This document shows, piece by piece, positions 1 to 12,000 of a stretch of 64,000 bases of DNA. The stretch comes from Sweltsa coloradensis (Eukaryota; Arthropoda; Insecta; Plecoptera; Chloroperlidae). Numbering within the stretch: the first letter of the stretch is position 1; the number at the start of each line of letters is the position of its first letter. The DNA lies in the NCBI GenBank assembly GCA_024449915.1, contig JAMZAV010000067.1, forward strand, positions 124,001 through 188,000. The letters are read 5' to 3'. Made by a program: the position numbers and the translations under genes. A model generated the notes under the pieces. It was not told where the DNA came from. It saw only the letters and a program-made list of their open reading frames with translations, and did no database searches.

Positions 1-45
1 TCCCTGGTCCCCTAGTGATAATAGTAATCTGATCACTTGTTCATC

Positions 46-96
46 ATGGCCACTAAGTTTGGCCTGGCGTTCTGGATCGTCCTAGCAACTGCTTAC
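46..96 (+). CDS. Exon 1: signal peptide
   Basis: ATG at 46-48 opens 17 codons, MATKFGLAFWIVLATAY, a short basic start followed by a hydrophobic core. The strong donor GTATGT follows at 97 in phase 0. That phase matches the sushi exon at 8031, and no other nearby + strand exon fits it. The assignment to this gene depends on that phase match across a 7.9-kb intron. Confidence 0.6.
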
Positions 97-3000
97 GTAT
101 GTATCACCATATTCCTTAATAGTTTTTATTTTAAATGAAGTTTTAAACAGTGGTTCATCAAAAAATTAGTTTTAGGTATACGCTCTTTTCAGGGTAAGGT
201 ACAATGCGGGGTCCGTGTCCCAGCTACTGCGGGCACAGCCCCGGAATATATTTCAAATCTTAGAGTGTGATTGGAGTGTTTTAATTAGTCTCAGACTTGT
301 TTATTTTGTTAATAATGTCTGGTTTTTGAGATTACAAAATGAGATAATGTTTTGTGACTGGGCATTGGATTTCCTTATTTGTAAAAAGATAAATTAATAT
401 TATATTATATCTCTTATTATATATCTCTGTTATTCTATAATACACCGTAAACAGTGTCTAGGAAATTCGGAGGGGTAGGGGTATATATATATATATATAT
501 ATATTTGGGTATGCGCCGTATACCCACCATGACAGCATAGTTGTCCAAATCCCCCCGTTTAATTGCGGAATAGCAATAGCCCGTCGGGACTTTGAGTCCC
601 AATGCTGGCTATCACACATTCATTTATGAAGAATAAATAGGCCTAACTGATAAAGTGTAAAAATTAAAAAAGTTATTATTTTGTAAAATAGTATATAATA
701 TGCCTGTTAATAAAAATTACAAAATTTGCAATTTTTTAATACAATTTTCAAAAAATATGTTTTGAAAAATTAATGAAGGTGCGGTTTACGAGGAACACAC
801 GTTTTCATAAACTGTTTTATCATCCCGCCAGCCGCATTGAGTGCACAAGTATTCCTGTATAATTATAGGTTGCACTTGCAGTATTCTTACAACAACCTTT
901 TGCCATTGAATAAGCCTAATTTTATATTTACACAATACTAATGAGCACTTTCGAAATCAAGTAAAAAAATTTAATAACCTATAATCAACTTCATAAAATA
1001 TGTCCTCAGTCACTTATACACGTGATGTAATTTATGTTTATACTTAACATACTCACTTACACAATCATACACTTAAGCTCAAGCACATGTTTATTTTCAT
1101 TATTTTCAATTCAATAAATAATCTCAATCTTAAAAAATTAAATAATAGTAACAGCTTTTTGTTTGGGGGGTGGGGGACCTACTATTCGTTCCTATGTTGT
1201 GAACATCAGTTAAACTCAAAAGTTATTGCATCCGTGGTGATTCGTGGGGATATTCATTCATTTATTTCAATCTCCTACCAATTTTATATTGTAATGCGTT
1301 GCTAATTATGTGTTATCATATTTTAATTATGCATGGTTCTCTCGTTGGTCTTGTAGTTACGTATCTGCTTCAAATGCAGAAGGTCCAGGGTTCGATTCTC
1401 GTTTAAGTCAGAACTTTTTTAACTTCTGATTTGGACTTAAGTCCATCAGTTCTTGTCTTAGGAGTTTGTAAACGGTGACTTTGGAGCCGTCCTAGCAACG
1501 AAGCACATAATAAATTCAGAGTTGTTCTGAATCGGCCTTGTTGATTCTGGCGTTGATCCGCGGGTGTTCGATCTGTTTATACCACAGATTGCTATATTTC
1601 CTATTAAAAATATCGATCTTTGGTTGGTTATCGCTCACTCGTCGATTGCGTCGGGGCCTACAGGTTAGGCTTGGTCGATTTGATTTAACTCTTTCAGGCT
1701 CGGTGGTTACCGATGTTGACCGCCAACTTGCTGATTTTATGTACTTTAATGCATGGTGGTTAGCATCAATAACCACCTTCCTACGGAAAATACAGACTTC
1801 CCTGAATACTACAGTTTTTACCCCAATCTTGCGACGTGTCTGACAAAGATTTTATGGACAATACAAAATAGCGAAGTGTAAAAAATGATAAAAACGGGCA
1901 GTTTTTTTAAATGTCCCGGAATTTTGGTTTATTCATAACTAGAGATAGAGTTGAGATAAAATTAAAAACAAAAATGTAACCAAAAGAAGAGAAAATCTGA
2001 TTTTTAGAAATTTTGACTCCGAAAATTTGTCACTGCTAATTTCGAATTTACAACCATTCCAAAATTTAGCAAAATTTTGAAAATTTTGACCAAATCCAAA
2101 AAAAAATATGAAAATTATTTTTAAAAAGAGGAATTTTATGAAATGATTAATTTGAGAAAAAAATAACTATTAATTTCCGTGCAGGAAAGAGTTAAAGTCC
2201 CCCACTAAAAATCAGTTAAATATAACTGAGTGGGTAGACTCGAAATACAATAAAGTTTATTTTATGTATTTTATTATTATATCCAGCTGACCGGCACGGA
2301 TGTAACGGGAGTAAAGACAGAAAGAACAGGACGGGAAATGTGCAAGGTCGAAACCTGATTGTGACACGGTGACTTCGTCCTGAGCCGGTCTTTGGCGGCG
2401 ATTCTTTGACCGTGCCGTCTACCTCGCCACGACTGCGTCCAGTCCTTTGGAGCAATTGACAAGTCCGGCAGCGTCCCGAAAACAAAATAATTTTCCCAGA
2501 TTAGAGAAATCGCGTGTTTTTTGCCGAGAGGACGCGGGGCGCTACACTGCCTCCGCGCAGCAGACGAAGTTTTCCGCGTACCAGGTTGCGCGACTTGTTA
2601 TAGCTAATCTCATGTTTTATTATTGTCGTGATGTGATATGGCCACAAAATAATGCAATACTTCAAGTAGGCCTATACTTTAATGATGAAGACAACGTAAG
2701 AAGAAACTTGTTGAAGGAAAAACGATTGACACAAAACAAAATCCTTTGAGTAAAGATTGTTTAAAGCAAATATTACCATCAGTCAGAGTCGTAAATACAC
2801 TGAGACTGAGATATGACAAAATTAAAATTCAATTATCGATATCAAACGAAAATTTCGATATCAATATCGATGTATCGAAATTTTATTATACGTATAAAAA
2901 ATTAAGTTTGGAGATACTTAATTTTTTTTTTAAATACAAAAAAATGTATACAAGATTGGGACAAATATAAACAATGAGTGGCTCTGGCTATAGTGGATAG

Positions 3001-6000
3001 ATAATGTGTGGCCAAAAAATATGGAAAACTATTTTTACTTTCTCACACATGCATGAATGACCCGTTCCACCATCATTACGCCTGCGAACCCAAATTTGAA
3101 GATTCAAATATATTTTTCTTGGTTATTTACATTATTAACACCCCTCCCTCTAAAAGTTTTTATTACTTATCCTCGTGTTATCTATTCTCGTTCCCTCCCG
3201 CCCCCCTTTCGATATTTCGACAAGGAGTCCAAATATCGATATCGAAAATATATTGATGACATAAATAAACTTGTTCTGTGTCGTAGTTTGTCGACGATGT
3301 CATGAGCGGAGCTGGAGAGGGGCGTAGCCTGACCAATCAGCAATCAGCATCAATAACGCTGAAGGAGAGAATCGAGGTAAACCACCATATTATTATAAGA
3401 TAAGATAAGAATAGCATTTATTAGCTCAAATCAGCTGAACATACATTTTACATGCCATCTTATAACAATACAACATTACAATTCTTCCAAAGATGTTTCT
3501 TTACATAATGCACACAAAGAAACAACACAATCGACAACAAATTCAATCCAAAGTAAAAATACAAGTTATTCCTTACAGTACATACAATTATTACACTCTT
3601 GAATTTTTAATAAATTTACTAATTTTACTTTAAAAACATCTAACGATTTGATTTCTTTTATCTCTGCTGGCAAGTTATTATAGTCTTTGATTCCTGAATA
3701 AAAAACAGACTTCATTAGTTTGCTCGTTTTACAAATAGTTAATGTATCATTGTTTAGAATTCTATTCCTTGTATTTATAGTTTGAGAAGAATTTATTTGC
3801 ATGCTGTTCATACAATCCGTTCAATAATGTGGCATCATTCCATTCTTGATTTTAAAAATAAGTGTTAAAACTAAATACATACTATTTTCCTTAATTGACA
3901 TCCAGTCCAACATCAGCAATAAACAAGAAGTTGGCACTACTTTATTAACTCTTAAAATGCATCTCATTACTTTATTTTGTGGCTTTTGAAGTCTATTCAG
4001 ATCACACGTGTAAGCTTGATAAAGTATCGAAGCACTAAAATCAAAATGAGGTTTGACTATAGTATTGTAAATCATAAGCCTGGACCACATAGACAAGCTT
4101 ACTCCAACTCTTCTCATATAGCACAACTTCTTCCCAATCTTTTTTAATTATTAATCTACATGGTATCTAAAATTAAGTCTGTTATCAATAAAATAACCAA
4201 GATATTGAAACACTTGAACAACCTCCAGATTAATTCCATCGATTAAAACATTTAAACCCAGACTAATATTATTTCTAAAATGCTTTACCTATAACCATTA
4301 CTTTGTATCTCAGAGAATTGAGTTTAAGTTTATTAATTTTAAGCCAGACACTATCATAACCTAACTCCATGTTAATAAGTTCATAAAGCCACTCAATATT
4401 TTCACCAATAATATAGATAACCATGTCATCAGCATACATACTTAGCAGACATTTAACAAGTAGAATAAGTAGAACAAGGTAAGTTTATTAGCCGATTAAC
4501 CTGTGCATGATATTGATACAATATAAGTAGGTGTCTAGCTTTCCATACCTTAGCAATATCTCTTAAAACCACATTATAAAATGCAAATACAAACAAGTTA
4601 TAACATAATTGGAAGAGCGAAGCGAAGATTCCATTTCACTACACTGGAGAAAAAAATCCGGAATGTTTTTTTTTGTGTGTTTGTTAACACGATTCTGACT
4701 AAACCAATACTCCAATTGCGACGAAATTTTCTGGAGACCTTCGAAACTCTGAACTTAGAACTGCCACGTTTTTGAGCGCAATCGGAAATTTTTTTCTCAT
4801 AAAAATCGCAATTATACGATTTTTTTCGATTTAAAAAAAAAATCTTCGACTTATAACACCTACATGCTTTATCCGATTTTATTGATTTTTTCACATGACC
4901 TTAATTTTATGAATTAAGATAGTCGTGTGAAATTTGTGTGCAATCAAATAATCATTTCTTATAAAAATATCAATATTTCGATTTTTTCCTTTTTTAAAAT
5001 TACGATAAAATATGAAAAAAAAAGTTAATTTTTAATTTTTAATTTAATTTAATTGGATGAGCGAAGCGAAGACTTCAATTTGACTTTGTGTTTTTTTGTT
5101 TGTTCTTTACTTACGTTAACCCAAGAAAAATAGCTCGGGTGTTTTGTTTTTGTTAGTTTTTTGTCTGTTTGTTCGCTCTCTACCGGGCAAACGGCATATG
5201 CGATCTTGATGAAAATTGGAGAGGACCTTCGAAATCTTTGAACAAAGCTGTATTGTTTTTGGGTACAATCGAAGAAATATTTCTCATAAATTTACGATTA
5301 TTTTCGATTTTAAGTGCGATATTTTCGTGATATTTGGCAAACGGCTACTCCGATATTGATGAAACTTTATAGGAACGTTTAGAATCACTGAAATCATATA
5401 TGTTATGATTTTAGAGACATTTAAAAAAACATTTCTTATAGAAATCGTATTTTTATGATTTTTTCTCCGGTTTTTAATACGATATTTTCGTGATGTCTGG
5501 GCCGATTTTGACCAAACGGGTGGGGCTTCAACGTTAATATTTAACATTGACATAAAGATTATGGTGATGTAATGCCTCTTGAAAGAAAAAGTTGAAAAAG
5601 TTGGTCAAAATTCATAGAAATAAAGGTTTTAATATAAGCCTTTTACAGGTGTACAATGAATAATCAAGTAACTATAGAAAAAGTAATGAGATTCCACATA
5701 AAAACGCAATCATTGGACAGAAATATTCCAAAAGAAAAAGCTCATCCATCAACGCGACTGGAAAAAGCGTTCGCGAAGCGGCCTAGTTAAAAAAAATCTT
5801 CAACTAAGTAATGATTTTTTCACAGAACAACAGAAAACCCGCATAAACATGGCAGCACAATGCACCAATTACGCTCATCCAACAACGCGGCGGGACTTAA
5901 GCGTTTTCCTAGTATATAAGGATATGGTTAACGGTAATCCAATGGATTGTGTACAATAGTTTGATGACAAACGTAAGCTAAAGGCCTAACTTGTTGGATG

Positions 6001-9000
6001 AGCGTTGCGAGCGCACCAAGCGAAGCAAAGATTCCAATCTACTACACTGGAGAAAATAAATCCGGAATTTTTTTATCTATTTCTTTTATCTTTTTTTCTT
6101 TTTTTTCTTTTTTTTCTTTTTTTTTCTTTTTTGGCTGTTTGTTAACACGATTCCGGCTAAACCGATACTCAAATTGCGATGAAATTTTCTGGAGACCTTT
6201 GAAATCTCTGAACTTAGAACTGCCACGTGCGAAAAATCGATCGAAAAATTATTTCTCATGAAAATCGCAATTTTACGATTTTTTCGTTTTTCTTTTTTGT
6301 TTTTGTTTGTATTTTTGTATGTTTGTTAACACGATTCCGGCTAAACCAATACTCAAATTGCGATGAAATTTTCTGGAGACCTTATATCTGAACTTAGAAC
6401 TGCCACTTTTTTTAAGCGCATTCAAAAATTATTTCTCATGAAAATTACAATTTTACGATTTTTTTCGATTTTCTTGTTTTTTTTCTGTTTGTATTTTTGT
6501 GTGTTTTTTAACACGATTCCGGCTAAACCGATACTCCGATTTCGATGAAATTTTCTGGAGACCTTTGAAATCTCTGAACATAGAACTGCCACATGCGAAA
6601 AATCAATCGACAAATTATTTCTCATAAAAATCGCAATTTTTCGATTTTTCTGTTTTTCATTTTTGATTTTGTTTGTATTTTTGTGTAATTGTTAACAAGA
6701 TTCCGGCTTAACCGATACTCCAATTACGATTTATTTTCTGGAAGCCTTTGAAATCTTTGAAATTAGAACTGCCACCTTTTTGAGCGCAATCGAAAAATTA
6801 TTTCTCATGAAAATTTCAATTTTACGATTTTTTTCGATTTTTAAAAAATTTCTTCAACTTATAAAACCTACATGCTTTATCCGATTTTAATGATTTTTTC
6901 ACAGAAACTTAATTTTATGAATTAATAATGTCGCGTGAAATTAGAGCGCAATCGAAAAATTATTTCCAATGATAATCGCAATTTTACGATTTGTATTTTT
7001 ATTTTTAAAATATTCTTCGACTCATAACACCTACATGCATTATCCGAATGTAATGATTTTTACACAGAACCTTAAGTTTATAAATAAATATATTGGTGTG
7101 AAATTTGAGCGCGATCGTAAAAACAAACGCTCATCCAACAACGCGCCTGAAAAAGCGTTTCCGAAACTTCCTAGTTTAAATACTTGAAACATGTTTTCAC
7201 AGATAAATTTTTTGATGGTTCCTTACAGCAACATTGCCATGTTTTGAAATGTTCACATCAGCTAGAAGAGAGGGTTCTTTAACGATGTAGAATCTGTTTT
7301 GATAAGTTGAAGTTCGTGAACGAGGAGGGATGATCACAGTTCCTTAGTTATTGTCTTCTAGGTTTATTGTTTAGCGTGATTCGATGAAATCGATTTAAAT
7401 CAGCAGAACCATTGATTTGTTGTTCTTTATCTCCAGAAAGTGGTATCTTTCTTTACTGGGTGCACTCCAATGTGTGTTCTATATCTCCAGAAAGTGGTAT
7501 CTTTCTTCACTGGGTCTACTCCAATGTGTGTTCTTTATCTCCAGAAAGTGGTATCTTTCTTCACTGGGTGCACTCCAATGTGTGTTCTTTATCTCCAGAA
7601 AGTGGTATCTTTCTTCACTGGGTGCACTCCAATGTGTGTTCTTTATCTCCAGAAAGTGGTATCTTTCTTCACTGGGTCTACTCCAATGTGTGTTCTTTAT
7701 CTCCAGAAAGTGGTATCTTTCTTCACTGGGTGCACTCCAATGTGTGTTCTTTATCTCCAGAAAGTGGTATCTTTCTTCACTGGGTGCACTCCAATGTGTG
7801 TTCTTTATCTTTAGAAAGTGGTATCTTTCTTCACTGGGTGCACTCCAATGTGTGTTCTTTATCTCCAGAAAGTGGTATCTTTCTTCACTGGGTGCACTCC
7901 AATGTGTGTTCTTTATCTCCAGAAAGTGGTATCTTTCTTCACTGGGTGCACTCCAATGTGTGTTCTTTATCTCCAGAAAGTGGTATCTTTCTTCACTGGG
8001 TGCACTCCAATGTGTGTTCTTTATCTCCAGAAAGTGGTGTCTTTCTTCACTGGGTGCACTCCCCTGGTATCCACTAACGTGGACATGAACTGCACCCGGC
8101 TGGTTAAGAAGGTCCGACGAGAGGTGAACTGTACATCGCGAGTGCCGCGGGGAACCAAGGCAGTGTTCAGGTGTAAGCCAGGGTACGCCACCAAGGAGAG
8201 GCACAGGACCGCAGCCTGCTCCAAGCCGAGGAAGTGGAATAAACCACTCATCAAGTGTACACTAGATGGTAATTAATGTAGGCTAAATTAGATTCTTAGC
8301 GTGGTTGTTGTTTGTGTCGTGTAGATAACTTGTTGACCTGTGCGTTATTGTAATAAGGGAATCCATTTTATACATACTCTATTATAGGTCTTTTGATATG
8401 TAAACAATACTTCATTTTGCCATATAAAAACATCCCTTCTTCTTCTTCGTCTTCTTCTTCTTCTTCTTCTTCTTCTTCTTCTTCTTCTTCTTCTTCTTCT
8501 TCTTCTTCTTCTTCTTCGTCTTCTCTCCCGTTTTTCTTTATGAACAAGTTAGTGCAGTGGACAGTCCAAAAAATTAATTTAATGTAAAGTTGTGCTAAAT
8601 AATTATCCGTGTCTTTGATTACATAATCAATGACTGAAACGTGGCAAGCCGGCGATCCCAACTTGAAATACTCAACGCTGGTTGGCTACGATTAACGTCA
8701 GGTCAGCAAGGTCAGTTTAGAACCACTGGACAACTGATAAACCGTTAGTATGGAAGATAGGCATAGCAAGCATATTGATCAAACTAGTGATGATGGTGGT
8801 AGTCGTAAAAGATGATAAATAAATAATCAAATGTGGTTGTGGAGGCTGTAAATGTTAAATAAATCAATCAAAAAATCCAAACCAGTCATACAAAATCTAC
8901 GAAAACCTTTTTCTTTTCTCCAGACACTGCGTCTAGCGTGAATTTGACAACGGAATCGACTCCTGTCCCTGAAGAGACAACCGATGCAGTGACTGTAGAG

Positions 9001-12000
9001 ACAACCTTGGCAGAAGTTGTGACCGAGGCAACTAAAGATCCGACAACATTCTCGAGTGAAGCGGCGTCACAGGACACAACTCTGTCTCCTGCCACTGCCG
9101 CCACCACCACGACCACAACCACGACCACAACCACCTCAACCACCACCACCACAACCACCACTACGAAACCAACGACCACGCCTCCTCGTAAGTCTTGTAT
9201 ATTATACACACAGAGGCTTTAAAGCATAAGGACATAGTTATTTTCGATAGGAATTGATCATTTGATCATTATAGAACTGTGCGGGTAGAAGTTTTGACAG
9301 TTGGGTCGAGTTCAGGTTTGGGTACTGAATTGCTTCAGGTTTTCGGAACCGAGTCGATATGGAAAAGAAGGTCGTCACACCATGGAGTTATAAATAGTAC
9401 TATCATCCAACTCCATGGTTACACAACTGTGTGGAACAATGGGAAATACATTTTTGCATGATCGAAGCGAAGACAGTTCCGCACAGCTCGTTTTTTGTTT
9501 TGTTTGTGGTTTTTCTATCCGTTCGCATAATATGCGATCTTCAAGAGACATTCAGGGGACTTTCGAAATTTCTAAACTTAGATCTGCCAAGTTCTTGGGT
9601 AAAATCAAAGAAATCTTTCATCAATTGAATATCGTACTTTTCCGATTTTTTCCGATTTTTAAGGCTATTTTTTCTTGATATTTGGCCCGCAACCGGGCAA
9701 ACGGCTATTCCGATCTTGATTACACTTCATGGGAACGTTCGAAATCACAAAACTAAGATATTTTATGCTTTTGGGGACAATCACATAAATATTTCTCATA
9801 AAAATCGTACTTTTAGTGCAACGATTTATTAACCATAAAAGTTCATCTATCAACGTGACATGGAAAAACAAGCGTTCGCGAAGCGGCCTAGTAACTTTAA
9901 ATATTAATTAAAGTATTTTATTTTGATTTCCTCCCAATTCATCTTCTGGTGTCAGTATTTTTATTGATTGTAATTTTGTCTAAGAGCTATAAAATAAAAA
10001 TGGTCTGGACTGGCACCGCCACCAATAATGTTGTAAATCGAAGACCGGCCCCTCCACCACCCATCCAAGTATATATTTGTTTGTTACTTGAAAATCGGGT
10101 ACCTTTTGGACTGTCGGTTCGGTTCGGACCGGACCAGAATTTTAGGTCCCCGCACACCGATATTGATCATGCTGTACCCAATCCATGGTATGAATGAATG
10201 AATGCTTGCTTTATTTCCCTTTAAAATTGTAGGCATACAAAGAGTTACATACCGGTACAGTTTCTAGACCCTTTAGATAGTATTATCTGCAATCAGGGTA
10301 GATGGAAAATCGGGGTAGTATAGGCCCTTATAATATCAATATTTACTCATTTTACAAATTTGGCTAATATAAAGCTAGTTCAAGTATCATTAATTAAGTA
10401 TATACATGAGGCTTTTAGAGTCTTGGTTCAGGTGCTTGATACAAATTATGTGTACAAAGTAAAATATGTAGGTAAGTACATGACTATTACAAACAATTGA
10501 ATAGGTGACAATAAGACATAGTAGCTACGATGTAATTGACTAAAACCATGTCATTCTGTCATCTGTCATGTTTTTAAGTACACAAGGCTTGGGTATCCTT
10601 TTACAAGTTTTTGTATGCCTCGTTAGTCTTTTGGTTAGAGGCTCTGCTTTCAATGCAAAAGGTCCAAGGTTCGATTCCCGCTTTAGGCAAAAGTTTTATT
10701 TACTTATTATGTGGACTTAAGTCCATCGGTCATCAATTTGAGGAACATAATAAATTCTAAGGTGGTTCCGTATCAACCCTGTTAATTCTTCCGCGGGTGG
10801 AATCGTGTCCAGCTTGATTGATCGGTGTTTCCTATTTAAATATGCCAGTCTCTCGTTGGTCATTGTTCGCTCGTCGATGGTGTCGGCGCCTACAGGGTTG
10901 GCTAAGTATGCTTTAAATTTAATGCCTCCCACTGAAAACCAATTCTGTGACTGAGTGAGTAGACGAATGGATTTATTAACTTCTGTTTATTTAGCGAGGA
11001 ATTAAAATCACTCAAATAAAATAAAAAATGACAAAAAAATTAAAAGAAATTAAAGGAAATGAAATGAAATGAAATGAAATGAAATGAAATGAAATGAAAT
11101 GAAACGAAATGAAATGAAATAAAATAAAATGAAATGAAATGAAACGAAATGAAATGAAATGAAATGAAACGAAATGAAATGATAAAATAAAAATATGATT
11201 GATACAAATGATTGATACGCATGTGTTTTATAGTTGCGGGTTACGATTCTCTACCCGGGGTCGGCTACTACAAGTTCTACAGGGAATACCTCGACTGGAA
11301 AACAGCTGAGAGCCGATGTATCGCGGACGGCAGCCATCTTCTTGTCATAGAACTGCTACCTGAAGCTATTGCTGTGATAAAGTTCGCCACGAATATGACT
11401 ACGGACGACTATTTGCAGTTTGGGGCTACTGATGTCGTGACAGAATGAACTTTTATAACCGCAATAGGTAAGATTGTTGACTAGTTGAGGTTGATGGAGC
11501 TTTTTTCAAAACGCTTCCAAGTTAATAAATTCGGAGTTAAACGAAGAAAACTGATTTCTCCTAAAACCGCAATTAATTTTAATGTATTTTTTGGCTAAGC
11601 CGGCCACTCCGAGTAATGAAAAATGACGGCTTAAGTAAAAAATAAATGTGAGCGTTAGTTTTATTTAAAAAAGTATTAGAAATTGCGTTTTGAAAAAATA
11701 ACAATACAATATGTTTTATTTGCATTATATTAACAATAAATAAATAAGGTAGGGGTTTCAGAGGCTTTCATAAGTATCAAATAAATATTCAAGACCAATT
11801 TGTAGCTTAAAATAGTTAATTTATTAGGCCTTATCTAAAAAAAAAAATTGATTTTTTACTCCAAATTATTTGTTGTAATATATAAAAAAAAAGTTGTTTT
11901 TGTTCACAGCATAACTAATCATTTACTGACTAATGTCGGAGTTTTTCTGTCATCGAGCAAAACTATGTTATCATTTGTAGACATGGACTAAATGCGTTTA

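Larger units (their letters stand above)
97..7436. other. Intron 1 of the lectin gene up to the minisatellite: mobile elements only
   Basis: No convincing exon is visible. The stretch holds a TA microsatellite near 483-505, a SINE with a nested TTAA element (1336-2282), a degraded LINE (3405-4470) and three elements with asymmetric terminal repeats (4608-7175). The bases between about 2290 and 3400 show nothing recognisable. Confidence 0.5.

Noticed and set aside
7412..8204. Long repetitive open frames on both strands over the 54-bp repeat
   Set aside because: All come from a frame-neutral tandem repeat; only the last unit joined to the sushi exon has protein support.
8368..8661. Poly-Glu / poly-Ser open frames
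   Set aside because: They are translations of an intronic TTC microsatellite with no splice or homology support.
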